Source of the DNA: RGIG3077 sp045541475
Lineage (GTDB): Bacteria; Bacillota; Clostridia; Oscillospirales; Ruminococcaceae
Direction: 5' to 3'
NCBI GenBank assembly: GCA_045541475.1
Contig: JAZQJI010000033.1
Coordinates: 62,001-126,000, forward strand
Length of the DNA stretch: 64,000 nt
Position 1 is the first letter of the stretch; each line of letters starts with the position of its first letter. The notes beneath the pieces were generated by a model that saw nothing but the letters and a program-made list of their open reading frames with translations, searched no databases and had not been told where the DNA came from. Positions 1-8,502 of the stretch are shown here, one piece after another. The translations under genes and the position numbers were made by a program.

Positions 1-850
1 TAAAATCAATAAGAAATTCGTAAAATTCATTCGATGCCTTTGCGTTGTGTCTGCCGCTATGATAGCCAAGTATAATTTCTCGTTGGCAAACAACGTTATC
101 AATCGGCAAAAAGACGATATCTTCGGGCTTTTCACCCCAGGAAAATGCAGGCCAGAAGCCGATGCCGATGTTTGAGCATATCAGATTGCGCACGGATACA
201 GGCGAGTCGGACTCAAAGATTATTTTAGGCTCAATCTGAGCTTGGCGGCACATCATATCGCTTAACGCACGGAACTGACGAGAGCCTGCAAGGCTGATAA
301 AGCTTTCATTCCTGACCTCGTGCAAGTTTATGCTTTTTCGCTGAGCAAATTTCGATTTTGTTGAAACTGCAAGGTATATATCTTCATGAACAATACATTT
401 TTTTACAAACGGCGGCAGACTTACATCATCAACTGCATTTGTAGAAACGGAGATATCGCAGTATTTTTCGGTTTCGTTCTGAACGGCCTGAAAAATTGTT
501 TTTGGGTTGTGCTTTTTGTAATTAACGATTGCTTCCGTTACAATTGCCGATGCCGCAAGAACATTTACATTGACAGTATCTGCCGATTTGCCCTTTATAT
601 CGTCAAGCTCCGTCTGAATTTCATCTAAAACCGGAAACACGCCGTCAAGCCGTTCTTTAAGCATTTTGCCAAACGGTGTAAGATAGATATTTCTTTTATG
701 TCGGTAAAACAAAGGCGCGCCCAGCTCGCTTTCCAGCAATTTTATTGCTTTGGTTAGCGACGGCTGTGCAATGTGCAGCTGCGCAGACGCACGGGTTATA
801 TGCTCACACTTGGCGGTTATGTAAAAATAATACAGCTTGTTAAAATCCAT
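1..850 (-). CDS. LysR-family transcriptional regulator (C-terminus cut by window edge)
   Basis: The reverse strand is open from an ATG at 850 down to base 1, about 283 codons, so only a few C-terminal residues can be missing from a normal LysR protein of about 290-300. The N-terminus (MDFNKLYYFYITAKCEHITR) begins a winged HTH of the LysR type, followed by AQPSLTKAIKLLESELGAPLF, the classic recognition-helix region. The remainder reads as a periplasmic-binding-like effector domain. The gene is divergent from the PQ-loop membrane protein at 967, and a perfect 6-bp inverted repeat lies between them at 869-883, so it probably controls that neighbour and itself. The effector is unknown. Confidence 0.9.
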   Translation of the reverse strand, partial: MDFNKLYYFYITAKCEHITRASAQLHIAQPSLTKAIKLLESELGAPLFYRHKRNIYLTPFGKMLKERLDGVFPVLDEIQTELDDIKGKSADTVNVNVLAASAIVTEAIVNYKKHNPKTIFQAVQNETEKYCDISVSTNAVDDVSLPPFVKKCIVHEDIYLAVSTKSKFAQRKSINLHEVRNESFISLAGSRQFRALSDMMCRQAQIEPKIIFESDSPVSVRNLICSNIGIGFWPAFSWGEKPEDIVFLPIDNVVCQREIILGYHSGRHNAKASNEFYEFLIDF

Positions 851-868
851 ATATACCTCTCTTTATTC

Positions 869-883
869 ATAGCTAAAAGCTAT
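869..883. promoter_or_regulatory. Possible LysR operator (inverted repeat)
   Basis: ATAGCT-AAA-AGCTAT is a perfect 6-bp inverted repeat containing the T-N11-A spacing favoured by LysR proteins. It lies between the divergent LysR gene and the small membrane protein. Its role as an operator is inferred from position and symmetry only. Confidence 0.4.
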
Positions 884-905
884 TAATATTATAATTATTA
901 TATAT

Positions 906-934
906 TTTACATTTATCAATGTCAATGCTATAAT
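906..934 (+). promoter_or_regulatory. Sigma-A promoter for the PQ-loop protein gene
   Basis: TTTACA at 906-911 and TATAAT at 929-934 are separated by 17 bp, a near-consensus sigma-A promoter about 30 bp upstream of the coding start. Confidence 0.65.
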
Positions 935-966
935 TTAAAAAACAAAAGAAAAGAGTGTGTATTTTT

Positions 967-1260
967 ATGGCAACAATGTTTGAAGGTATGATGCTTTTGT
1001 GCTTTGGCTTATCGTGGCCGATTTCTGTTTACAAAAGCATTACGTCAAAATCCACAAAGGGCAAAAGCGTGATTTTTATATCAGCAATACTAATTGGCTA
1101 TATTTGCGGTATTGCGGGGAAAATCGCATCAGGCAGCATAAACTATGTGCTTGCAATTTATATTTTTAATTTTACTGTTGTAAGCATTGATTTTATCCTG
1201 TACTTTATCAATAAAAATGCAGAAACAAAATCCAATGCTATCGCTATGCAGGCAAAATAA
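967..1260 (+). CDS. Small PQ-loop-like membrane protein
   Basis: A 97-residue protein with three predicted membrane segments, near residues 5-20, 36-55 and 62-84. The first segment and following loop (FGLSWPISVYKSITSKSTKGKS) resemble PQ-loop/SemiSWEET-type half transporters, which use a Pro in a kinked helix followed by a basic loop. A GTG at 955 is also in frame. I prefer the ATG at 967 because the weak AAGAAAAGAG ribosome site lies too close to the GTG. The gene is single, divergent from a LysR regulator, and followed by a terminator. The substrate is unknown, and the PQ-loop assignment rests on pattern recognition only. Confidence 0.7.
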   Translation: MATMFEGMMLLCFGLSWPISVYKSITSKSTKGKSVIFISAILIGYICGIAGKIASGSINYVLAIYIFNFTVVSIDFILYFINKNAETKSNAIAMQAK

Positions 1261-1274
1261 CTTAATACATTTGC

Positions 1275-1310
1275 AAAACCTTGCGCTGAATTATCAACGC
1301 AGGGTTTTTT
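1275..1310 (+). terminator. Rho-independent terminator
   Basis: The arms AAACCTTGCG and CGCAGGGTTT form a 10-bp stem with one G-U pair and end in a T-run at 1305-1310, just after the PQ-loop gene. Confidence 0.75.
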
Positions 1311-1342
1311 AGTGATAATTTATCAGTATTTTCAAAAAATTC

Positions 1343-1371
1343 ATGACATACAGCATCTTTTGTGGTATAAT
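1343..1371 (+). promoter_or_regulatory. Promoter of metG
   Basis: ATGACA at 1343-1348 and TATAAT at 1366-1371 with 17-bp spacing. The leader to metG is about 65 nt and ends in a clear AGGAGG ribosome site. Confidence 0.6.
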
Positions 1372-1441
1372 GTTTTTGTATGCAAATTCTGCCATTAAGA
1401 ATTTCGCAAAATAATCTCTTTCATCAGGAGGAAAAAACATT

Positions 1442-3382
1442 ATGAAACCAAAATATTACATCACAACCGCTATTGCGTACACATCAAGAAAGCCGCACAT
1501 TGGCAACAGCTACGAAATTGTTATGACCGATGCCATTGCAAGATACAAGCGAATGCTTGGCTATGACGTGCGTTTTCAGACAGGTACCGATGAGCACGGT
1601 CAGAAAATAGAAGAATATGCCAAGGAAGCAGGCATTTCTCCCAAGGAGTATGTTGACAAGGTTGCAGGCGAGATTAAAGACATCTGCGATTTGCTTAACA
1701 CCACCTACGATCATTTTATAAGAACAACTGACGATTATCACGAAGAGGCAGTACAGAAAATCTTTAAAAAGCTGTACGAGCAGGATGATATCTACAAGAG
1801 CGAATACGAAGGACTTTACTGCACGCCCTGCGAGAGCTTTTGGACACAATCTCAGCTTGTTGACGGCAAGTGCCCCGACTGCGGCAGAGAAGTAAAGCCC
1901 GCAAAGGAAGAAGCATATTTCCTGCGTCTTTCAAAATATCAGAAGCAGCTTGAAGAATATATTGAGCAGAACCCTGACTTTATCTATCCTGAAAGCCGCA
2001 AAAAAGAAATGCTGAACAACTTTATCAAGCCCGGCTTGCAGGATTTGTGCGTTTCCCGTTCCTCTTTCAAATGGGGTGTGCCCGTTGATTTTGACGAAAA
2101 CCATGTAATTTACGTTTGGATTGATGCACTTTCCAACTACATTACCGGTCTTGGATATAATCCTGACAGCGAAAATGCTGAGCTTTACACAAAATATTGG
2201 CCCGCTGATGTGCACATTATCGGCAAGGATATTGTTCGTTTCCATTCTATCTACTGGCCGATTATGCTTATGGCTCTCGGTCAGCCGTTGCCCAAACAGA
2301 TTTTCGGTCATCCGTGGATGCTTTTTGGAACGGACAAGATGAGCAAATCAAGAGGCAACACGATTTATGCAGATGATCTTGTTAATATGATAGGTGTTGA
2401 CGCCGTGCGTTATTATCTGCTTGCTGAAATGCCTTATGCTCAGGATGGTTCGATAACATACGAAACAGTTTTTGAAAGATACAATTCCGACCTTGCAAAC
2501 ACTTTGGGCAATCTTGTAAACAGAACTGTTGCAATGGTTAACAAGTATTTTGACGGTGCAATCCAGCCAAATGATGCAAAGGAAGCTATTGACGATGAGC
2601 TTATTGCATTTGCGCTTGATACGGTTAAGAACGTTGACAGATATATTGATGAATTTAAAATCAGCGATGCGCTTGACAGCGTGATGAACCTTGCAAGACG
2701 CAGCAATAAATATATTGATGAAACTATGCCCTGGGCACTTGCTAAGGATGAGGAGAAAAAATCAAGGCTCGGTACTGTGCTTTACAACCTGTTGGAAAGC
2801 ATTAGATTTATTGCTGTTTTGCTTTCTCCCTTCATGCCCGATACTGCATCTGCAATTTTTGAGCAGATAGGCACTGACAAGGTTGACTACGCAAGTGTTG
2901 AAAGCTTTGGCGCCACTGAAAGCGGCAAGAGCGTAGGCACTGCAAAGGTGCTTTTCACAAGACTTGATGCTGAAAAGTTGCTTGAAGAAATCAGAACAAA
3001 GGCTGAGGCTGAAAAAGAGCAGGAAGCTCCCGAAATTGAGGTTGAACCCATTGCACCCGAAATTGTTATTGATGATTTTGCAAAGGTTGATTTGCGTGTA
3101 GGCAAGGTTATCAAGTGCGAGAAAGCACCCAAATCCAAAAAGCTGCTTGTTATTCAGCTTGATGACGGCATGGGCGGCAGACAGATATGCTCGGGCATTG
3201 CACAATGGTATGCCCCCGAAGACCTTATCGGCAAGAAGGTTATGTTTGTTGCAAACCTTAAGTCCCGCATGATGATGGGACTTGAGAGCTGCGGCATGAT
3301 TTGTGCGGCAGATTTGCCTGACGGCTCAGCAAAGGTTATGTTTGCTGATGATGCTGTTCCCTGCGGCGCTAAGATTCATTAA
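1442..3382 (+). CDS. metG: Methionyl-tRNA synthetase with C-terminal tRNA-binding domain
   Basis: This cytosolic class I enzyme charges tRNA-Met with methionine at the cost of ATP. The HIGH signature appears as HIGN near residue 19 and the KMSKS loop begins near residue 299. A zinc knuckle uses CTPC (127/130) and CPDC (144/147). After the anticodon-binding helices, residues from about 540 to 646 form a Trbp111/EMAP-II-like OB fold (VDLRVGKV, then SRMMMGLES) that aids tRNA binding. The length of 646 residues is normal for a Firmicute MetG with this extra domain. The start follows AGGAGG by a few bases. It stands alone with its own promoter. Confidence 0.97.
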   Translation: MKPKYYITTAIAYTSRKPHIGNSYEIVMTDAIARYKRMLGYDVRFQTGTDEHGQKIEEYAKEAGISPKEYVDKVAGEIKDICDLLNTTYDHFIRTTDDYHEEAVQKIFKKLYEQDDIYKSEYEGLYCTPCESFWTQSQLVDGKCPDCGREVKPAKEEAYFLRLSKYQKQLEEYIEQNPDFIYPESRKKEMLNNFIKPGLQDLCVSRSSFKWGVPVDFDENHVIYVWIDALSNYITGLGYNPDSENAELYTKYWPADVHIIGKDIVRFHSIYWPIMLMALGQPLPKQIFGHPWMLFGTDKMSKSRGNTIYADDLVNMIGVDAVRYYLLAEMPYAQDGSITYETVFERYNSDLANTLGNLVNRTVAMVNKYFDGAIQPNDAKEAIDDELIAFALDTVKNVDRYIDEFKISDALDSVMNLARRSNKYIDETMPWALAKDEEKKSRLGTVLYNLLESIRFIAVLLSPFMPDTASAIFEQIGTDKVDYASVESFGATESGKSVGTAKVLFTRLDAEKLLEEIRTKAEAEKEQEAPEIEVEPIAPEIVIDDFAKVDLRVGKVIKCEKAPKSKKLLVIQLDDGMGGRQICSGIAQWYAPEDLIGKKVMFVANLKSRMMMGLESCGMICAADLPDGSAKVMFADDAVPCGAKIH

Positions 3383-3411
3383 ACGGCGTGCTTAGGTTTT
3401 GAGCATTTCCC

Positions 3412-3893
3412 TGCCCAATTTAACTCGAATTAAACTTATCAATAAATAAGCCCTCCCGAATGGGAGGGGTGCGTGCACGCACTGTGCAATTGCCGGCTGC
3501 TGCCGGCGAAGCAATTTCGTTGTATAAGTCAACTAAATTGTTTTTGTTGATACTCGACTATATAAGATATACAGAAAAGTCCTCGCCAACGGCGAGGACT
3601 ATTTTCGTTATATGGGTACGATGCGTTTTTCAAAAGCAAAACATTCAAAAGAGTTTTTTGATATGTTTGTTTCAACCCAAACGTGAGGATGGGGTTGAAG
3701 GAAAGGGGGTTGGTAAGGGGGAAAACATCAAGGGGAAGGGGAGATACACGCTCGTGAGCGTTTCCTTCCCTTCCCCTTATGGTTTTCACACTTACATGAT
3801 AACTTAGAGAAATATATTTTGTTATATAGTCGTGTCAAAACAAATACTAATGAGTCAACAAAGCCCCGAAATGCTCAGCCGACAGCAGTCGGC
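3412..3893. repeat. Repeat-rich intergenic region, modular dispersed repeat copy 1
   Basis: This 500-bp convergent gap between metG and ung holds several hairpins and pieces that recur elsewhere in the window. The hairpin CCCTCCC-GAAT-GGGAGGG at 3451-3468, preceded by AATAAATAAG, recurs at 10421-10440. A 10-bp stem lies at 3578-3600 (AGTCCTCGCC/GGCGAGGACT). A long purine/pyrimidine inverted repeat at about 3730-3779 surrounds ACGCTC-GT-GAGCGT. The stretch 3819-3873 matches 10447-10501 with few differences. AGCCGAC-AGCA-GTCGGCT at 3877-3894 abuts the ung stop codon. The 115-residue reading frame across it is low-complexity and not a credible gene. Confidence 0.8.
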
Positions 3894-4559
3894 TTATAAA
3901 GTCCAATCAATCTCACTGAGGTTGTTTTTGCGTAAAAAATCGTTTGTTTTGGAAAAATGCCTGCACCCGAAAAATCCATTGTAGGCGGAAAGCGGTGATG
4001 GATGCGCACAGGTTAAAATCAAATGGTGCTTATTGGTAATAAGCCTTGATTTTGCGCGTGCATTTGCACCCCAAAGTATAAACACCACGGGGTCGGGGCG
4101 ATTGTTGAGCAACTCAATAATCTTATCGGTAAGGTTTTCCCAACCAATCCCCTTGTGGCTGTTTGCACACCCCTTGCGCACAGTCAATACAGCATTAAGG
4201 AGTAATACACCGCTCTGCGCCCATTTTGTCAGTTCAGTACGCCCTGTATTGTCAATACCCAAATCACTTTTTAATTCTTTGTAGATATTCTGCAGTGACG
4301 GCGGTGCAATGTTGCCCTGCTTTACCGAAAAACAAAGCCCATGCGCCTGATTGGGCTCGTGATAAGGATCCTGACCGATAATTACTGCGCGCACGTCAGA
4401 GTATGATGTGAATTTTAATGCGTTGAAAATATCATACATATCAGGATAAACAGTGTGCGTTTTGTATTCAGATATCAGTATTCTGCGTAATTTTTGATAG
4501 TATTCGCTCTCAAATTCGCTCTTTAACAGAGCGTCCCATTCGTTACCTATGTTAACCAT
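3894..4559 (-). CDS. ung: Uracil-DNA glycosylase, family 1
   Basis: Removes uracil from DNA to begin base-excision repair. The catalytic motif GQDPYHEP places the water-activating Asp at residue 64, and the leucine-loop motif HPSPLSA lies near residue 186. The 221-residue length is standard for family 1. The ATG at 4559 gives the usual N-terminus. It is convergent with metG and divergent from tadA. Its stop codon touches a repeat hairpin, so that repeat may form the 3' end of its mRNA. Confidence 0.97.
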   Translation of the reverse strand: MVNIGNEWDALLKSEFESEYYQKLRRILISEYKTHTVYPDMYDIFNALKFTSYSDVRAVIIGQDPYHEPNQAHGLCFSVKQGNIAPPSLQNIYKELKSDLGIDNTGRTELTKWAQSGVLLLNAVLTVRKGCANSHKGIGWENLTDKIIELLNNRPDPVVFILWGANARAKSRLITNKHHLILTCAHPSPLSAYNGFFGCRHFSKTNDFLRKNNLSEIDWTL

Positions 4560-4656
4560 AAAAATTTCCTTTTTGTACCTTGCGCAAAGCCTTGCTAAAA
4601 ACGCTTTGTTGATGTATAATTATATGTATATTTTGATTGTAAAAGCGGGTGATTCA

Positions 4657-5097
4657 GTGAATTATATGAACCGTGCATTTGAATTGGCACAAACAGCTTA
4701 TAATATGGGCGAAGTGCCCGTAGGTGCGGTTGTTGTGCATCGTGCAAGCGGCATAATTGTAGGTGAAGGCTATAACCGCCGCGAATGTGACAGCGACCCC
4801 ATTGCGCACGCTGAAATCATTGCAATAAAGCAGGCAGCAGAAAAGCTCGGCTCATGGCGGTTGTGCGGGTGCGATTTGTACGTTACACTTGAACCGTGCC
4901 CCATGTGCTGCGGTGCAATTATAAACTCCCGAATTGAAAGGGTTTATTTTGGTGCGTATGATAAAAATGCAGGCTGTGTTCATTCGCTTACAGATATGTT
5001 TTTGATGCCTTTCAACCACAAGCCCGAAGCTTATGGTGGCATAAACGAAGAAAAATGCGCCGAGCTTTTAAAAAGGTTTTTCGAGCAGCGGCGCTGA
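4657..5097 (+). CDS. tadA: tRNA-specific adenosine deaminase TadA
   Basis: Deaminates A34 of tRNA-Arg(ACG) to inosine. It has the zinc motifs of the cytidine/deoxycytidylate deaminase fold: HAE at residues 51-53, where Glu is the proton shuttle, and PCPMCC at about 80-85 supplying two Cys ligands. The GTG at 4657, preceded by GGGTGA, gives a 146-residue protein starting MNYMNRAFELA, which fits the family. An ATG at 4666 is the alternative. The longer reading frame from 4549 overlaps the start of ung and adds unrelated residues. It is divergent from ung. Confidence 0.93.
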   Translation: MNYMNRAFELAQTAYNMGEVPVGAVVVHRASGIIVGEGYNRRECDSDPIAHAEIIAIKQAAEKLGSWRLCGCDLYVTLEPCPMCCGAIINSRIERVYFGAYDKNAGCVHSLTDMFLMPFNHKPEAYGGINEEKCAELLKRFFEQRR

Positions 5098-5108
5098 TAT
5101 ATTTTATT

Positions 5109-5618
5109 TTACGTAAAAAGCCTTACAAAAAGCTCAGGGAATCCGTAGCAAATAGTGCACATAATTGTGGCGGCAAGGCACACGCCAAGCAAAATTGCAG
5201 GCACTGCTTTTTTTGCTTTAATGCGTCGCAAAACAGCAATCAAAGAGCCTGTCCATGCGCCTGTGCCCGGCAACGGAATGCCAACGAAAAGCATTAGGAA
5301 TATAAATTCGCCGCGTTCCATAGTTTCACTCTTGTTCATCGATTTTTCTTCAAGAAGAGTAACAAACTTGCAAAGTCCGGGTACATTGTGCTTTTTTATC
5401 CATGCAAAAATCTTGTCGATAAACAGCAAAATAAAGGGAATCGGTATAATATTACCGATAATGCATACCCAAACTGCCTTCCAAAGTTCAAGATTAAGCA
5501 ATCTTGCGGCAATAATACCGCCTCTTAATTCAACTATAGGTAAAACGGAAACCAAAAAAGGGATAATCCAATCGGGAATACCTCTTTCTGCTAGCCAAGT
5601 TGTCAGCGTTTCAGCCAT
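5109..5618 (-). CDS. Small multidrug-export family membrane protein (COG2426)
   Basis: A 169-residue inner-membrane protein with about four hydrophobic segments. It carries the family hallmarks LPIVELRGG near residue 26 and GIPLPGTGAWTG near residue 113, typical of the Sm_multidrug_ex family (PF06695). Despite the family name, transport of drugs is not established for most members. The gene is convergent with tadA, only 11 bp from its stop, and stands alone. The ATG at 5618 follows AAAGGAAC. Confidence 0.85.
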   Translation of the reverse strand: MAETLTTWLAERGIPDWIIPFLVSVLPIVELRGGIIAARLLNLELWKAVWVCIIGNIIPIPFILLFIDKIFAWIKKHNVPGLCKFVTLLEEKSMNKSETMERGEFIFLMLFVGIPLPGTGAWTGSLIAVLRRIKAKKAVPAILLGVCLAATIMCTICYGFPELFVRLFT

Positions 5619-5786
5619 GATGTTTTCTGTTCCTTTCTGATGTTAGATTTTCAAATCCTATATAGTATCGCACAAATCGAAATAATAGTCAAGTTTTTTT
5701 CAAAAAAATATTGTTAAAAACTTAGATTTGTGTTATTATATTACTATATGACATTTTTTGACGAATATTTGCGGGAGTGACTTTGA

Positions 5787-6140
5787 ATGAAAAAATATCT
5801 TGAAGAATATCTTGAATATATCGCAAAAAAACTGTCAGAGCATGATGACAGCACCGATGTGGCCAAACTCAAATCCGAGCACCTTGTAAAAATACAATTC
5901 ATGCAGCACGAAAGGCTTGTGCATTTCTTGGTTACAATGCTTGTTGTGCTTGTACTTATTTTAAGCATCTGCACATATATTTTACAGGGTTCAATTATGC
6001 TTTTGCCGCTTGTGCTTATTGTTTTGGGGCTTACCGTGGCTTATATCATGCATTATTATTTTTTAGAAAACAGCGTGCAGAAAATGTACAAACTGTACGA
6101 TGACATTTGCAAATGGGAAGAAGAGAAGAAAAATGGCTGA
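5787..6140 (+). CDS. Uncharacterised two-helix membrane protein
   Basis: A 117-residue protein that I do not recognise. The N-terminal 45 residues are charged and probably helical (MKKYLEEYLEYIAKKLSEHD). Two strongly hydrophobic segments follow at about 46-67 and 69-90, then a short charged tail ending WEEEKKNG. The stop codon overlaps the start of the next gene by 8 bp (ATGGCTGA), so the two are almost certainly translationally coupled and may form one membrane unit with the Cache-like protein. Confidence 0.75.
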   Translation: MKKYLEEYLEYIAKKLSEHDDSTDVAKLKSEHLVKIQFMQHERLVHFLVTMLVVLVLILSICTYILQGSIMLLPLVLIVLGLTVAYIMHYYFLENSVQKMYKLYDDICKWEEEKKNG

Positions 6141-7125
6141 AAATAAAAAGAATAAAAGAATCAACAAAAAACCAAACCTAAAGCCCGGTAAGTACAGCGT
6201 AACCTATGCGGCTAAAAAGCACAGCTTTGTGCTTAATGTACTTGTTATTGTTTCAATATGCATAATGGCGCTGTCTTATTATTGTGTCGGCGTGGTTGAG
6301 CGTCATTCGATGGACGAAATCATGGAAGTACGTCTTGATAAATTAAGCGAAGCCGCCAAAGAAAGCACTACCGAAAGCGAATTGATATATAACAGATTTG
6401 TAACGGATTGCGAATGCAAGGCACAGGCGGTTGCTGTTATGATAGCGCAAAATCCTAAGCTTATTGCCGATGAAATCGGTTTGGAAGAACTCTTGGCAGT
6501 AACCGGTGTTGATGAAATAACCATAGCTGATGAAAACGGAGAAGTATTACTTACTACATCCGCTTCCTATGAGGAGCAAATTGGTCTTGATGATGTTTTT
6601 ATTGAAAATGCAAATAAAAAGAATTTTTCTCAAACAATCAATACCGAGCAAAACGGAAGCCCCGTGCTTATATGCGGTGTTTCAAGAAGAGATGCAGCAG
6701 GCATTCTAACAATTACCTGTTCTGCCGATATTCTGCGCCAGGTGGAAGAGTATAACGATATAAGCGAGGTAACATCAAGGTTTCCTTTGATGGAACACGG
6801 CATTACCGCAATTATTAATGCCGATACAATGCAGTATATCAGCCATACTGACAGCAGTCTTGTAGGCTCTGTAACTGAAATTGAATCTGCCCGATTTGAT
6901 GATGACCGCGGCAGTTTTAAATGCAAGCTTGATGATGAGGACTGCTATGTAAAATACGAGGTTGATGATGGCAATATCATTCTTGCCGCTATTCCGGAAC
7001 ACGAACTGTACGAAGGAAGAAACAATGTTCTTAAATGGCTTGTTTTTGCCTGCCTGATGTGTTGCTTTGCAGCGGCACTTGCTTCCCGCAAGGTGTTCCT
7101 TGATAAACAAAATGCAACCAAGTGA
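6133..7125 (+). CDS. Membrane-anchored Cache-like sensor protein without an output domain
   Basis: A 330-residue protein. A Lys/Arg-rich N-terminal tail of about 35 residues precedes a transmembrane helix near residues 40-60. An extracellular region of about 230 residues follows, with features of double-Cache domains (ITIADENGEVLLTTSASYEEQIG, later TAIINADTMQYISHTDSSLVG). A second helix lies near residues 300-318, then a short basic tail. No kinase, GGDEF, phosphatase or methyl-accepting domain follows, which is unusual for this sensor fold. The ATG at 6133 overlaps the previous gene by 8 bp, and cca overlaps the 3' end by 14 bp. The ligand is unknown. Confidence 0.75.
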   Translation: MAENKKNKRINKKPNLKPGKYSVTYAAKKHSFVLNVLVIVSICIMALSYYCVGVVERHSMDEIMEVRLDKLSEAAKESTTESELIYNRFVTDCECKAQAVAVMIAQNPKLIADEIGLEELLAVTGVDEITIADENGEVLLTTSASYEEQIGLDDVFIENANKKNFSQTINTEQNGSPVLICGVSRRDAAGILTITCSADILRQVEEYNDISEVTSRFPLMEHGITAIINADTMQYISHTDSSLVGSVTEIESARFDDDRGSFKCKLDDEDCYVKYEVDDGNIILAAIPEHELYEGRNNVLKWLVFACLMCCFAAALASRKVFLDKQNATK

Positions 7126-8461
7126 TAAAATTAAAATTTCGTCAAACGCCTTGTATGCTGTAAACTGCCTTGCACAGCACGGATTTGAAGCGTTTGCCGT
7201 TGGCGGTTGCGTGCGTGATTATTTGATGAATATCCCTTGCAGTGATACAGATATCACCACAAATGCACTGCCCTGCGATATCAAAAAGGTGTTTAAAAAT
7301 TACACCACAATTGATATTGGTGAAAAATACGGCACAATTGCCGTTATTATTGAAAAAGAGCAAATCGAAATTACAACATACCGCACAGATAATGAATACA
7401 ACGACAGCCGCCATCCTGCAAGCGTTACCTTTGCACGCAATTTAAGCGATGATTTAAGCCGCCGTGATTTTACTATCAACGCAATGGCATACAACAATGA
7501 AATAGGCATTGTTGATTTGTTTGGCGGACAAAGCGACATAAACAACAAACTTATACGCTGCGTGGGTAATGCAAAACAACGCTTTGAAGAGGACGCTTTG
7601 CGCATTATGCGTGCCATAAGGTTTGCTTCAGTTTTAAATTTTGAACTTGAAGAACAAACAAAAACAGCAGTTTTTGAATGTGCGGATATGCTGAAAAACA
7701 TTTCTGCTGAAAGACTGCGTGTTGAACTTTGCAAGCTTATTTGCGGCAAAAATGCAAAAAAAGTTTTGCTTGAATACGCAAATGTTCTGTCTGTGTTTAT
7801 TCCTGAAATTAAACCATGCATTAATTTTAATCAGCACAGCCAATATCATAAATATGACGTGTGGGAACATATTGCCGTTGCAGTTTCCGAATCTAAAACA
7901 GATGTAAACGCAAGGCTTGCGGCACTTTTTCATGATATTTCAAAGCCTTCAGTTTTTGTGCTTGATGAAAACGGCCTAGGTCATTTTAAGGGCCATGCCG
8001 CAGTCTGCGCACAAACTGCTGAGGATATTATGAAAAGGCTTTGTTTCAGCACCAAACAGACAGAGCTTATCAAAAATGTAATTTACTATCATTCTGATGT
8101 GAATTTTACCCCAAAAAGTGCAAAACGCCGCATTGCTAAACTTGGATATGAAGGCTTTGAGCTTTTACTTGACTTGCAATGTGCCGATAACAGTGCAAAG
8201 CATGATTTTTGCAAACAAAGGCTTGAAGCGATAAATTCGTGGCGCAATTTTGCACATAATCTTGAAGACAGTAATGCTTGTATTTCACGCAAAAATCTTG
8301 CAATTAACGGCAACGATATTATCTCGCTTGGCGTTTGCGGCAAACAAATCGGTAATGTGCTGGAAGCCTTGCTGGCAAAGGTTATCGATGAAGAAATCGA
8401 AAATGAACATGATGCTTTGATGAATTGTGCAAAAACAATTGTGTCTCAAACAAATTATTGA
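7112..8461 (+). CDS. cca: CCA tRNA nucleotidyltransferase with HD domain
   Basis: Adds or repairs the 3' CCA of tRNAs without a template. The class II nucleotidyltransferase head shows GGCVRDYLM and the metal-binding DTDI, then RRDFTINAMAYN and the neck motif EDALRIMRAIRFA. An HD-type region (ALFHDISKP) follows near residue 265, as in Firmicute and Gram-negative CCA enzymes. It has 449 residues, a normal length. The ATG at 7112 lies inside the end of the Cache-like gene (14-bp overlap). The in-frame TTG at 7067 would add residues absent from the family. Confidence 0.93.
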   Translation: MQPSDKIKISSNALYAVNCLAQHGFEAFAVGGCVRDYLMNIPCSDTDITTNALPCDIKKVFKNYTTIDIGEKYGTIAVIIEKEQIEITTYRTDNEYNDSRHPASVTFARNLSDDLSRRDFTINAMAYNNEIGIVDLFGGQSDINNKLIRCVGNAKQRFEEDALRIMRAIRFASVLNFELEEQTKTAVFECADMLKNISAERLRVELCKLICGKNAKKVLLEYANVLSVFIPEIKPCINFNQHSQYHKYDVWEHIAVAVSESKTDVNARLAALFHDISKPSVFVLDENGLGHFKGHAAVCAQTAEDIMKRLCFSTKQTELIKNVIYYHSDVNFTPKSAKRRIAKLGYEGFELLLDLQCADNSAKHDFCKQRLEAINSWRNFAHNLEDSNACISRKNLAINGNDIISLGVCGKQIGNVLEALLAKVIDEEIENEHDALMNCAKTIVSQTNY

Positions 8462-8502
8462 TATATCAACATTAATTTTTTTATGGAAAAGAGAGTGGCT
8501 TT

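Noticed and set aside
3460..3807. 115-residue plus-strand open frame in the metG-ung gap
   Set aside because: It runs through hairpins and purine-rich repeats, has low-complexity composition and no ribosome site, and the region is a dispersed repeat.
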